In this document: piece by piece, positions 1 through 6,817 of the stretch
Layout: every line of letters starts with the position of its first letter
Numbering within the stretch: the first letter of the stretch is position 1
Source of the DNA: Candidatus Nanoarchaeia archaeon
GTDB taxonomy: Archaea; Nanobdellota; Nanobdellia; Woesearchaeales; UBA525
Assembly: GCA_028279755.1 (NCBI GenBank)
Contig: JANQNB010000018.1
Coordinates: 311,499 to 375,498 of the forward strand
Length of the DNA stretch: 64,000 nt
Direction of reading: 5' to 3'
Notes under the pieces: generated by a model
What the model was told of the DNA's origin: nothing
What the model saw: the letters and a program-made list of their open reading frames with translations, nothing else
Databases searched by the model: none
Position numbers and translations under genes: made by a program

Positions 1-893
1 AGCACATCGACATGGTCGAAGCTGATAGCAAATTCTTGATCGGCAAGGACACGACGCGTGGCCTTGGCTGCGGCGGGTTCCCGGAAAAGGGCGCGGAGGC
101 AGCCCAGGAAAGCCTCCAGGAATTCAAGGAACATCTCAGAGACGCAGACATGTGCTTTGTCTGCGCAGGCATGGGTGGCGGCACCGGCACAGGAGCCGCG
201 CCAGTCGTGGCGCAGGTGGCACGCGATGCTGGCTCGATTGTCATTGGCACCGTAACCATGCCATTCAAGATCGAGCGCGCGCGCGTCGACAAGGCAGAAT
301 TCGGCCTGCAGCAGCTCAGACAAGTCTCTGACACCGTCATTGTCATCGACAACAACCGCTTGGTGCAGATCGCAGGCAACCTCCCAGTGCAGCAAGCGTT
401 TGCCGTCGCGAACGAGCTCATCGCCACGATGATCAAAGGCATTGTCGAGATCATCGCCGTGCCAAGTCTCGTGAACCTCGACTATGCAGATGTCAAGGCC
501 ATCATGACAGACGGCGGCGTCGCGGCAATCGGCGTGGGCGCAAGCGACACCAACAACCGCGTGGAAGAAGCAGTCAAAGGCGCACTGGCGAATCCCCTTC
601 TGGAGATCAGCTATGAAGGCGCTACCGGCGCGATCATCCACGTGACAGGCGGCCCGGACATGACCCTCGACGAGATTTCCCGCGTAGGCGAGCTCGTCAC
701 AGAGAGCATGGACACAGATGCCAACGTCATCTGGGGCGCGCGCGTTGACGAGCACATGAAGGGCAAAGTCACAGTGATGACCATCATCACTGGTGTGCAA
801 AGCCCGTGGATCCTCGGCAAGGAAAGCTCGAAGGACCGCGAAGTGGCTCGCCAGCAATTAAGTGAGGATCTCGGCATCGAGATCGTGCACTAA
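1..893 (+). CDS. ftsZ: Cell-division GTPase FtsZ, N-terminus cut by window edge
   Basis: Tubulin-like GTPase that polymerises at mid-cell into the division ring. The frame is already open at base 3, so the first exons of the fold (the N-terminal beta-alpha units) lie outside the window. Visible hallmarks are the stretch FLIGKDTTRGLGCGG, the tubulin signature loop GMGGGTGTGAAP at about residue 55 of the visible part, and the T7 catalytic loop NLDYADVKAIM. The C-terminal tail is short, ending about 25 residues after the conserved core. Codon use is GC-rich like the neighbouring housekeeping genes. Identity as FtsZ rather than CetZ rests on these motifs together with the overall order; an archaeal FtsZ is the best call. 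Confidence 0.93.
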   Translation, partial: HIDMVEADSKFLIGKDTTRGLGCGGFPEKGAEAAQESLQEFKEHLRDADMCFVCAGMGGGTGTGAAPVVAQVARDAGSIVIGTVTMPFKIERARVDKAEFGLQQLRQVSDTVIVIDNNRLVQIAGNLPVQQAFAVANELIATMIKGIVEIIAVPSLVNLDYADVKAIMTDGGVAAIGVGASDTNNRVEEAVKGALANPLLEISYEGATGAIIHVTGGPDMTLDEISRVGELVTESMDTDANVIWGARVDEHMKGKVTVMTIITGVQSPWILGKESSKDREVARQQLSEDLGIEIVH

Positions 894-1134
894 ACGCTTT
901 TTCACGATCACCTTATCGGTGGTGACAAAGGGATCGACAGCGACTACAGAAACTGCCTTCGCAGCAAACAGTGACAACCGATCCCGATTAACTTTTTTCA
1001 CAACGGCTCGGGTGGAGCCTCACGTTCACTTCTTCCTGAAGTGATTTCTCTGCCTTCACGGTGCCGTTCTCACACCCCCAACACCCCCCAACCCTCGCAC
1101 CGTGGAGGAATTTTTTTTCAACTCCGGCGCAAGC
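894..1134. other. Intergenic region, possible structured transcript, no gene seen
   Basis: I see no convincing ORF here. There are local inverted repeats: a hairpin CACTTC-TTCCT-GAAGTG at 1027-1043, and a long-range pairing of GGGATCG near 930 with CGATCCC near 980. A run of eight T residues lies at 1111-1118. It could be the 3' untranslated region of ftsZ or a small RNA; too little is conserved by eye to name one. Confidence 0.3.
1111..1118 (+). terminator. T8 tract, probable archaeal terminator after ftsZ
   Basis: Eight consecutive T residues on the plus strand lie between ftsZ and the TATA box of the next small gene. Archaeal RNA polymerase terminates at oligo-T without needing a hairpin, so this is a plausible end for the ftsZ transcript. 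Confidence 0.4.
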
Positions 1135-1142
1135 CTTATATA
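1135..1142 (+). promoter_or_regulatory. TATA box of the 53-residue Cys-rich gene
   Basis: CTTATATA at these bases is centred about 26 bp before the ATG at 1165, the same distance seen at many clear genes in this window. The transcript should therefore be leaderless. Confidence 0.55.
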
Positions 1143-1164
1143 GTATGAGTGAATTTCAATTCAC

Positions 1165-1326
1165 ATGTCATACTGTTGCGGTGGCGGTTGCCAGGAATAC
1201 GCAAGCACCAAGCAGGAGCCGGTGAGTTCCAGCTATCAATCCTCTGCAGAGCCGGTGCGCGTGATCGGCTGCACCTGCGGCGGCGCTGGTCCATGCCGAG
1301 GCACGTGCAGGATGCCTGCACCATAA
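1165..1326 (+). CDS. Small Cys-rich protein (53 aa), unknown function
   Basis: The ORF begins MSYCCGGGCQEY and ends with CTCGGAGPCRGTCRMPAP, giving eight cysteines: three clustered at the N-terminus (CCGGGC) and five in the C-terminal CTC...C...C block, separated by a Ser/Gln/Glu linker. No transmembrane segment is present. The two Cys/Gly clusters could bind a metal or form disulfides; this is inference. Support for a real gene comes from GC-rich codon use resembling the neighbours, a TATA box at exactly the spacing expected for a leaderless start, and a clean stop before the promoter of the next gene. I do not recognise a family. Confidence 0.6.
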   Translation: MSYCCGGGCQEYASTKQEPVSSSYQSSAEPVRVIGCTCGGAGPCRGTCRMPAP

Positions 1327-1365
1327 TTCTTGTTTTCACTCTATAGTTAAGCAAAACCTAGGTTT

Positions 1366-1373
1366 TTTTATAC
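1366..1373 (+). promoter_or_regulatory. TATA box of the 257-residue membrane protein
   Basis: TTTTATAC is centred about 26 bp before the ATG at 1395, again predicting a leaderless transcript. Confidence 0.5.
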
Positions 1374-1394
1374 TCGACCAATTTTCTCGAACAA

Positions 1395-2168
1395 ATGACA
1401 GTTGAACCTGTGAAGCTTTATTCTTGGTTTAATGTTTCACCGGATCTTATCGGATCATCAGTGAAGCTTATTGCACGCGACCTGGGTCGCCGTCGAGTTT
1501 CGTTTACAGGTCAACTCTTTGACTATGAAGTTAATCCTGGTACGCAACCAAGGATTAACCTTCCCCAGGATGGTTATGGGCAGCTCGATCCTTCTGCTCG
1601 CTCGATGCTTCGACTTGGTGAACCAAATCTCGAATGCGCTTGTGGGGAGATGAATGTGACCACTTTCTTGCTTGGAAGAGGCTGGTGGGAGGCGAGTCCC
1701 CGCGATAGCGTCTATTCAGGGGCTTTCACTCTTGCAAGAAGTGAGACTGCGTCCATGCCAAAGGCTGAGTATGACGAGCAGCTGCTGCTCAATCAGTCAC
1801 GTTACGCCGCTGGAAGCTCTGTTCCAGAGATATCTGCTCTGGCGACTGCTGGGGTAATTGGGGGAGCTATGACGTGCATACCTGATGCTGGCGTGGTGGT
1901 AGCTTCTCAGCTTATCTCAGGTGAAGCTCTCTTTCTTACAGGCATAGGTCTTCTCACTGTTGACGCTGTCGCCCTCGCTGCAAGGTCAGGATACAGGAGT
2001 GAACAGTTTGATCTTCGACATGGAACGCTTGATAGTGGCAGCACGATAGCAGAACCTGTTGTTTCCTTAGCGTTGCCATTCGTCGCTGCAGTTGCAAGTG
2101 GCATCGGCACGCATCTGGCCAAACCGTATGTGGCTGCTGCGTATGAGGCAGTGAAAGCACTCTTCTGA
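1395..2168 (+). CDS. Hypothetical membrane protein (257 aa)
   Basis: No family recognised. The first 140 residues look soluble and contain the pair CACGE near residue 80 and a Trp-rich stretch (GRGWWEAS). The second half carries two or three hydrophobic stretches (about residues 148-200 and 222-242) rich in Ala/Gly/Val, suggesting a membrane hairpin with the N-terminal part on one side. An arrangement of a soluble domain followed by membrane helices recalls E3-ligase-like membrane proteins in other organisms, but I see no specific motif to support that. Codon choice (GCT, CTT, TCT) is less GC-biased than in the flanking ftsZ and aIF2-gamma genes, hinting at different ancestry. Confidence 0.6.
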   Translation: MTVEPVKLYSWFNVSPDLIGSSVKLIARDLGRRRVSFTGQLFDYEVNPGTQPRINLPQDGYGQLDPSARSMLRLGEPNLECACGEMNVTTFLLGRGWWEASPRDSVYSGAFTLARSETASMPKAEYDEQLLLNQSRYAAGSSVPEISALATAGVIGGAMTCIPDAGVVVASQLISGEALFLTGIGLLTVDAVALAARSGYRSEQFDLRHGTLDSGSTIAEPVVSLALPFVAAVASGIGTHLAKPYVAAAYEAVKALF

Positions 2169-2206
2169 TTCTTGATTTGGGTTGTGCCACTCTGACGAGC
2201 AACATC

Positions 2207-2214
2207 TTTATAAA
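2207..2214 (+). promoter_or_regulatory. TATA box of aIF2-gamma
   Basis: TTTATAAA centred 26.5 bp before the ATG at 2237. This decides the start: an upstream in-frame ATG at 2177 would lie before the promoter. Confidence 0.65.
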
Positions 2215-2236
2215 CGCCCTGCCTGTTCCGACGATA

Positions 2237-3529
2237 ATGCCTGCGAAGACTGCTGCGAAAAAGACAGCGAAGAAAACAAGCACCAAGAACGAGCCAGTCC
2301 AGCCAGCCATGAACATCGGCCTGGTCGGCCATGTCGACCACGGGAAGACGACGCTGACTGAACGTCTCTCTGGCAAGTGGACAGACACGCACTCTGAAGA
2401 GATCAAGCGCGGCATCACCATTCGCCTGGGCTATGCTGATACCACATTCTACACGATTCCCGGGAAGAAAGGGGAAGAACAATACACGACGAAAAGCATG
2501 GATGCTGAGACCAAGAAGGCGAACACGCCAGTCGTGAAACTCAGCTTTGTCGACGCGCCAGGCCACGAATCCCTGATGGCCACGATGTTGAGTGGCGCTA
2601 CGATCATGGACGGCGCCCTGCTCATCGTCGCGGCGAACGAAGCCTGCCCGCAGCCGCAGACCCGAGAGCACTTGATGGCCTTGGAGATCAGCGGTATCGA
2701 GAAAGTCGTTGTCGTGCAGAACAAGATCGACCTCGTCAACAAAGAACGGGCGATGCGCAACCATCAACAGATCAAGGACTTCCTTGCCGAGACCAAGTTC
2801 AAGGACGCGCCGATCGTGCCGATCAGCGCGCAGCGCGGCGTGAACATCGACGTGCTCATCAAGACAATGCTCGACACGTTCACTGTGCCGGAACGGGATC
2901 CCAAAGCAGAGCCAGTCATGGTCGTCGCACGATCATTCGACATTAACAAGCCAGGAACAAAGGCAGCGAAACTAAACGGCGGTATCCTCGGAGGCGCCCT
3001 GAAGCAAGGCAAGCTGAAAGTCGGGGATAAGATCGAAATTCGCCCGGGTAGAATCGTCGAGGAAGCGAACAAGATCAAAGGCAAGCCACTCTTCGCGACG
3101 ATCGAAGGATTGATGACTGGCGGCGAGCCGGTCGACGAAGTGACACCAGGCGGCTCGATCGCAGTCATGACAACCCTGGATCACGCTGTTGTACGTTCCG
3201 ACATGCTCACTGGCAGCGTTGTCGGCCATCCTGACAAGCTGCCGCCGGTGTGGGATAATCTTCGCTTGGATCCGACTTTGCTTGAGCGTGTCGTCGGCAG
3301 CCAGGACGAATTGAAAGTGAATCCGCTCACCTCGAATGAGATCCTTATGCTCAATGTGAACTCAGCCGCGACCGTTGGCATTGTCAGCGAGCTCGGCAAG
3401 AAGCGCGTCACGTGCAAGCTCAAGAAGCCCATCTGTGCAGAAGTCGGTTCACGAGTGACGATCTCGCGCCGTGTGGGAACACGCTTCCGCCTCATCGGCT
3501 ATGGTACGATTGAGGAATTGAAGAATTAG
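2237..3529 (+). CDS. eif2g: Translation initiation factor aIF2 subunit gamma, zinc knuckle absent
   Basis: GTPase that delivers initiator tRNA to the small ribosomal subunit as part of the aIF2 heterotrimer. The protein is 430 residues from the leaderless ATG. A short Lys/Ala-rich N-terminal extension precedes G1 (GHVDHGKTT), the switch I region (EEIKRGITIRLGYAD), G3 (DAPGHE), G4 (NKID) and the two C-terminal beta-barrel domains. In most archaeal and eukaryal homologues four cysteines form a zinc knuckle between GYAD and DAPGHE; here that segment is present in length but contains no cysteine. The gene is monocistronic, and its stop overlaps the stop of the convergent ribL-like gene by four bases. 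Confidence 0.95.
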   Translation: MPAKTAAKKTAKKTSTKNEPVQPAMNIGLVGHVDHGKTTLTERLSGKWTDTHSEEIKRGITIRLGYADTTFYTIPGKKGEEQYTTKSMDAETKKANTPVVKLSFVDAPGHESLMATMLSGATIMDGALLIVAANEACPQPQTREHLMALEISGIEKVVVVQNKIDLVNKERAMRNHQQIKDFLAETKFKDAPIVPISAQRGVNIDVLIKTMLDTFTVPERDPKAEPVMVVARSFDINKPGTKAAKLNGGILGGALKQGKLKVGDKIEIRPGRIVEEANKIKGKPLFATIEGLMTGGEPVDEVTPGGSIAVMTTLDHAVVRSDMLTGSVVGHPDKLPPVWDNLRLDPTLLERVVGSQDELKVNPLTSNEILMLNVNSAATVGIVSELGKKRVTCKLKKPICAEVGSRVTISRRVGTRFRLIGYGTIEELKN

Positions 3530-3930
3530 CCCTTTACCTTACTGCTTTTGTATTTCTCTGGCTTGAATGCGATCGCGCGCTTGATCTCCGGCTCGAAGCC
3601 GCGTTTCTTCAGAAGCCCTTGCAGTTCCTCGTCATCGAACGTCACCTGGTCGTAGCCGAGAATGATCACATCCGGCTTGTGCTCGATGATGACTTTCAGC
3701 ATGTCGTCAAGCTCGCCGAGCACAGCGCGATCGACCAAGGGCTCGTTCTGTACATGAGAAAGGCGGTCCTCTTCGAGCGAGCGTGGCGTATGCCCTTTCA
3801 CTTTCCGGATGCGATCGTCGCGCGCCACCACCACGACAAGCTCCTCGCCATGCCGCCGAGCCTGTCGGAAGAGCGAGCGATGTCCCTCATGCAAGGGATC
3901 GAACGCGCCGAAGACCATCACTGTCTGCAT
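3526..3930 (-). CDS. ribL: FAD synthase, RibL-like cytidylyltransferase family
   Basis: Small nucleotidyltransferase (134 aa) of the TagD/RibL family, expected to adenylate FMN to FAD in archaea. The catalytic GAFDPLHEGH motif (HxGH class) opens the protein at residues 8-17, followed by the typical ELVVVVARD strand and the ILGYDQ segment near residue 92. Length matches archaeal RibL-like proteins. A related cytidylyltransferase activity (glycerol-3-phosphate) cannot be excluded from sequence. A TATA-like CTTAAAAT about 27 bp upstream of the ATG predicts a leaderless message. It converges on aIF2-gamma with a four-base overlap of stop codons. Confidence 0.8.
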   Translation of the reverse strand: MQTVMVFGAFDPLHEGHRSLFRQARRHGEELVVVVARDDRIRKVKGHTPRSLEEDRLSHVQNEPLVDRAVLGELDDMLKVIIEHKPDVIILGYDQVTFDDEELQGLLKKRGFEPEIKRAIAFKPEKYKSSKVKG

Positions 3931-4010
3931 ACATTCTCCTGGCGCTACTCCATTTTAAGTATTGTGTTTGAGGCTTAGACCAGAAAGGGTGACACTGGTG
4001 ACAAACGAGC

Positions 4011-4018
4011 TTTTTTTT
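4011..4018 (+). terminator. T8 tract, nothing obvious to terminate on this strand
   Basis: Eight T residues on the plus strand in the region between the divergent ribL promoter and the 4070 TATA box. Its role is unclear because no plus-strand gene ends directly before it. Confidence 0.2.
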
Positions 4019-4069
4019 CCCTATTCCCGAACTATACGTCCTGAAATGCTACAATTCTTCAAGATAATA

Positions 4070-4077
4070 TTTATATA
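4070..4077 (+). promoter_or_regulatory. TATA box upstream of a 24-residue ORF
   Basis: TTTATATA predicts transcription starting near 4100, leaving a leader of about ten bases, GGTGGTGTAG, directly before an ATG at 4111. The GGTGG element resembles a Shine-Dalgarno site. Confidence 0.45.
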
Positions 4078-4110
4078 TGAAAAAGTGTGATGGGCTCCTA
4101 GGTGGTGTAG

Positions 4111-4185
4111 ATGGCCTGGACCGTCGATCACAACGGCGACCTCGTGGAAGACGAGAGCCCTGAGGACGTCGAAGAGGAACCATAG
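4111..4185 (+). CDS. Possible small acidic peptide (24 aa)
   Basis: ATG-started ORF reading MAWTVDHNGDLVEDE and ending SPEDVEEEP. It is strongly acidic, soluble, and uses the GAC/GAG/GTC codons typical of real genes here. A strong TATA box and a GGTGG leader sit in the right places. It lies head-on to rps27ae with about 90 bases between. I recognise no family; it may instead be part of an untranslated RNA made from the same promoter. Confidence 0.4.
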   Translation: MAWTVDHNGDLVEDESPEDVEEEP

Positions 4186-4273
4186 CCTTCGGGTATGACA
4201 CTCATTCTGATATGGCGAAGTGCGCTCTCAGGATTTGGCTTGCTGCCGCATAGCCAAGAAAGTGTAAAACGTT

Positions 4274-4468
4274 TTACTCGGACTTCTTTTCCATGTAGCC
4301 GCACTTGCCGCACTGGACCCGGTCCTTGTGGTTCGCGAGAAAGGTGCCCGGGCCGCACTTCGGACAGTTCTTGTTCTTCCGCTTGAGCCCGTCGCCGCTG
4401 ACCTCGTAGCACGTGCTCTTCTTCGAAGAGGCCTTCTTGGGTTTTTCCTCGGCTTTCTTGTCGGCCAT
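4274..4468 (-). CDS. rps27ae: Small ribosomal subunit protein eS31 (S27ae)
   Basis: Zinc-ribbon ribosomal protein of 64 residues. The ribbon is visible as CPKCGPGTF and CGKCGYMEKK, with the second pair about 16 residues after the first. A Lys-rich N-terminal extension (about 18 residues) precedes it. It is the last gene of the minus-strand operon; its ATG overlaps the stop of rps24e in a TAATG arrangement, so translation is probably coupled. In many archaea kae1 follows this gene; here the opposite-strand 24-residue ORF follows instead. Confidence 0.93.
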   Translation of the reverse strand: MADKKAEEKPKKASSKKSTCYEVSGDGLKRKNKNCPKCGPGTFLANHKDRVQCGKCGYMEKKSE

Positions 4469-5025
4469 TATGCATCACCCTCCTTCTTCTCTTCGGGTTT
4501 TGCTTCTTCCTTTTTCTCAGCAGGAGACTCGGCAGGTTTTTCCTCTTCCTTAGGAGATTCTTCTTTTGGAGCATCTTCCTTTTTCTCTTCAGGCTTCGCT
4601 TCTTCTTTTGGAGTTTCAGGACTTTCTTCCTTAGGAGCGTCTTCTTTCTTTTCTCCTTCAGCAACTGGCTCTTCTGCTTTTTCTCCTTCAGCTGGCTTCT
4701 CAGCCGGTGCTTCAGCAGGCTTGTCACCCTCGGCTGCTTTCTTCTTGGCTTCGAAGTCGTGCTTCTTGATCATGCTTGCGCGCTCGAGCAGTTCCAGGCT
4801 CTTGCGGTCCTTGTAGACCATGGCCTGCACCTTGCCGGATTGGTTGCCGTAATCGGTCGCGACCTCGCGCACGATCACGAGCTCAGGCTTGGCCTTCAGC
4901 TCTTTCGCCAAGGCAGCATGCACGACTTCCTTGCTCGGCGTCGCGCCTTCAAAGGTAATGCGAGCCTCGACCTCTGTCAGGTTCAGGAGGGGCTTCGCTT
5001 CTTTCGTGAGTATCTCAAGATTCAT
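4468..5025 (-). CDS. rps24e: Small ribosomal subunit protein eS24 (S24e) with long charged tail
   Basis: The first 95 residues are a normal S24e domain (MNLEILTKEAKPLLNLTEVE, then the conserved KVQAMVYKDRKSL segment). They are followed by roughly 85 residues made almost only of Lys, Glu, Pro, Ala and Ser, with repeated KEESP and EEKKEDAP blocks, which ordinary S24e lacks. I chose the ATG at 5025 because GGTGATG sits just upstream as a ribosome-binding site and overlaps the end of spt4; ATG 5031 is an alternative. The tail's codon use (GAA, CCT, TCT) is less GC-rich than the core, as expected for slippage-prone low-complexity sequence. Confidence 0.92.
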   Translation of the reverse strand: MNLEILTKEAKPLLNLTEVEARITFEGATPSKEVVHAALAKELKAKPELVIVREVATDYGNQSGKVQAMVYKDRKSLELLERASMIKKHDFEAKKKAAEGDKPAEAPAEKPAEGEKAEEPVAEGEKKEDAPKEESPETPKEEAKPEEKKEDAPKEESPKEEEKPAESPAEKKEEAKPEEKKEGDA

Positions 5026-5030
5026 TGTCA

Positions 5031-5216
5031 TCACCGTACTTTCAATGCGTATTCGCCAGTCTTCTCCACACCCATCTTGTGCGCGATCAGGCTCTTGTCA
5101 GTATCCAGGAACACGATGCGGCCCTGCCAGTTCGTGCTCAGGTTCGTGGTCTTGCACAACGGGCATTGGTCGCCTTCGACGAAGATCTTGCAGCTCTTGC
5201 ATGCCTGTTTTCTCAT
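5031..5216 (-). CDS. spt4: Transcription elongation factor Spt4 (RpoE'')
   Basis: Zinc-binding partner of Spt5, which together clamp RNA polymerase for processive elongation. The 61-residue protein shows the four-Cys ribbon CKSCKIFVEGDQCPLCK at residues 6-22 and the conserved NWQGRIVFLD strand with the following K+GV.K.GEYALKVR end. It overlaps rpoE by four bases upstream (ATGA type) and rps24e downstream, so it sits in the classical archaeal rpoE-spt4-rps24e-rps27ae operon. Confidence 0.95.
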   Translation of the reverse strand: MRKQACKSCKIFVEGDQCPLCKTTNLSTNWQGRIVFLDTDKSLIAHKMGVEKTGEYALKVR

Positions 5217-5776
5217 TTTGCCGTCCTCGTCTTCTTGTCGCCGCTCAGGTCTTCAGTCACCCATTCGGGCTTGCCGAGACCTTCCTGGCGCATTGTCAAT
5301 CCGAATTTCGGGTTCGCGCGGTCCTTGTAGCTGATCGCGACCATGCGCGCGACGCACTGGTCGCCGACCTTCAGGACGCGTCCGCTCTCTTTCCCTTGCA
5401 GGACCTTCTCCTTTGTCACCGAGACGAAGTCGTTCATGGTCTGCGACACGTGGATCATGCCGTCGATCGGCCCGAGATTCACGAACGCGCCGAAGTCTGC
5501 GACATCGCGCACGATGCCTGGCAGGACTTCCTGCATCTCTGGCACATAGCTGAGCAGCTCGAAATCAGTCTCGTAATAGTTCGCGCCATCGCCTGGGATG
5601 ATGATCCCGTCGTTGATCTGCGTGACATCAAGCACGTCGATGACAATGCCCAATTCCTTGCTGATGAACCCAGTGTACTGCTCTCTGACTGAGTTGACGA
5701 TCGCTTCTTTCAGGTCGAGGCCGAACATACTCGGCGACACTCGCACATGGTCTTTGACTTTCATCGCGTAAAACAC
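5213..5776 (-). CDS. rpoE: RNA polymerase subunit Rpo7 (RpoE1, Rpb7 homologue)
   Basis: Stalk subunit of archaeal RNA polymerase, acting with Rpo4 in promoter opening and RNA exit. The N-terminal tip domain (VKDHVRVSPSMFGLDLKEAI) is followed by an S1/OB RNA-binding domain (GIVRDVADFGAFVNLGPIDGMIH) at about residues 80-165. I place the start at the GTG at 5776: it lies two bases after the PIN-gene stop, has GAGGTG eight bases upstream, and gives MFYAMKVKD, the N-terminal length usual for the family. ATG 5764 is an alternative. Confidence 0.94.
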   Translation of the reverse strand: MFYAMKVKDHVRVSPSMFGLDLKEAIVNSVREQYTGFISKELGIVIDVLDVTQINDGIIIPGDGANYYETDFELLSYVPEMQEVLPGIVRDVADFGAFVNLGPIDGMIHVSQTMNDFVSVTKEKVLQGKESGRVLKVGDQCVARMVAISYKDRANPKFGLTMRQEGLGKPEWVTEDLSGDKKTRTAK

Positions 5777-5778
5777 GA

Positions 5779-6198
5779 TCAGCACCTCTCGAATCTCTTG
5801 CCTGTGAGTTTCAACACGCCAATGCTCTTTTTCAGAAGACGACGCTGCAACGCCTTGTCCAATGTTGCGACGATTGCGCCGTCCTCGGCAATCCTGAGGA
5901 TTGCGTCATCAGCATGCGTCTCGGAGCACGGAACCGTTTTTAAAGGTATCTCTTTGTTGCCGAAGAGCAAACGGGCCATCAAGGGCTGTTTCTGGAGTTT
6001 CCGCTGCACAATGGCATAGCCGAGCTTTGCCGCACGGCCGTCCTTGCTCTTCTTCGCAGCGAGCGCTTCAAGCTCTTTCAACACGAGCTCAGGAACAACG
6101 AATGAGAATTTCTCGTCCATCGCTGCCGCTATCTCACTGAAGACGTCGATGCCCTGCCCGAAGAGCAAGAGCACATTCGTGTCGAGGACGACTTTCAT
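5779..6198 (-). CDS. PIN-domain ribonuclease, Fcf1/Utp24-like
   Basis: Single PIN domain of 139 residues. The acidic active-site pattern is present: LDTNVLL at residue 5, E near residue 40 (LVLKELEALA), DDAILRIA near residue 97 and VATLDKALQ near residue 113. In archaea a PIN protein next to rpoE/spt4 is commonly grouped with the eukaryal rRNA-processing nuclease Fcf1; that role is inferred from context. It is the first gene of the operon. A TTTATAAC box centred 26.5 bp upstream of its ATG gives a leaderless operon transcript. No antitoxin-like partner is seen, arguing against a VapC toxin. Confidence 0.85.
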   Translation of the reverse strand: MKVVLDTNVLLLFGQGIDVFSEIAAAMDEKFSFVVPELVLKELEALAAKKSKDGRAAKLGYAIVQRKLQKQPLMARLLFGNKEIPLKTVPCSETHADDAILRIAEDGAIVATLDKALQRRLLKKSIGVLKLTGKRFERC

Positions 6199-6234
6199 GC
6201 AAAAAAGAGAAGTGAATTTGTTTATAACATTGTC

Positions 6235-6283
6235 GCGCTGCTGCGGCGCTCTTACTGCGTATGCCGCGCCAAGGCAGCAGCGC
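6235..6283 (-). repeat. CTT-bulge hairpin repeat, copy 1
   Basis: A 10-bp perfect outer stem (6235-6244 with 6274-6283), an unpaired AAG at 6271-6273 (CTT on the minus strand), an inner 5-bp stem (6245-6249 with 6266-6270) and a 16-base loop. It abuts the stop codon of the next minus-strand gene at 6284. The loop core CTCTTACT-GCGTATGCC is nearly the same as in the copy at 60578-60635, while the outer stems differ completely but remain paired. One of five such elements in the window. Confidence 0.75.
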
Positions 6284-6523
6284 TCACTTCGATGTCTTGT
6301 TGTAGACCCACGCGATCAGCGCGCCACCGATGGCGCCGTCGACAAAACCCCAGAGGGCGCCGATGATGCCGCCGAGGAAGGTTGCGTCGTAGCCGAGGTA
6401 GATGCTACTGAGCCCGGTGAAGCCAGTGCCGTAGCCGAGCCAGCCGGCCCAGCCGAGCAAGAGCACGCCAAGGCCCCAAGTGACGCCCAAACCAAGCGCA
6501 AGTCCTTTCACACTCAATGTCAT
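6284..6523 (-). CDS. Small Gly-rich membrane protein, holin-like
   Basis: A 79-residue protein with two or three hydrophobic segments: GLALGLGVTWGLGVLLLGWAG near residues 6-27 region, and GGIIGALWGFVDGAIGGALI near residues 52-72. The VWGxxDGxIGGxxxAWxYN end resembles short 'bacteriophage holin'-annotated membrane proteins that are common in archaeal and CPR genomes; a lytic role is not implied. The ATG at 6523 is supported by a CTTTTTAAC box 27 bp upstream. Immediately after its stop lies hairpin repeat copy 1. Confidence 0.72.
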   Translation of the reverse strand: MTLSVKGLALGLGVTWGLGVLLLGWAGWLGYGTGFTGLSSIYLGYDATFLGGIIGALWGFVDGAIGGALIAWVYNKTSK

Positions 6524-6554
6524 GAGACAATCTGAAGAAGGGCAGGTTAAAAAG

Positions 6555-6776
6555 TTATCGAGCAACACGCCACTGCCACTTGCCGCTGGGGTGCTGGCGC
6601 AGTACGTGCGCTTTCTCGTCGAGCTTGTTCGTCTTCGCCCACTCCTTGGCTTTCTCCTCGCTCGCGAAGCTCTTCATCCGCTTCCGGCCATCCTGGTTGC
6701 CTTTCCAGAAGCGGTGCTTCTGCGAGGATGCGCCGACTGCTTTGTAGCGTTTCTGGCGTGTGTGGAATTTTCCCAT
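6555..6776 (-). CDS. Small basic protein (73 aa), unknown, possibly RNA/ribosome associated
   Basis: Begins MGKFHTRQKRYKAVG and is rich in Lys, Arg and His in the first half. The second half (FASEEKAKEWAKTNKL, then GKWQWRVAR) looks like a small alpha/beta unit ending in a Trp-rich strand. I do not recognise a named family; composition suggests nucleic-acid or ribosome binding. A CTATAAAA box 25-26 bp upstream of the ATG predicts a leaderless mRNA. The gene sits between two hairpin repeats. Confidence 0.7.
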   Translation of the reverse strand: MGKFHTRQKRYKAVGASSQKHRFWKGNQDGRKRMKSFASEEKAKEWAKTNKLDEKAHVLRQHPSGKWQWRVAR

Positions 6777-6817
6777 AGCTGCTGGCGTTTTCCGACCCTA
6801 TAAAAAGCTTGCGCTCA

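Noticed and set aside
894..1134. SRP RNA or RNase P RNA in the ftsZ downstream region
   Set aside because: The region is too short and lacks the conserved SRP Alu/S-domain or RNase P P4 elements I would expect.
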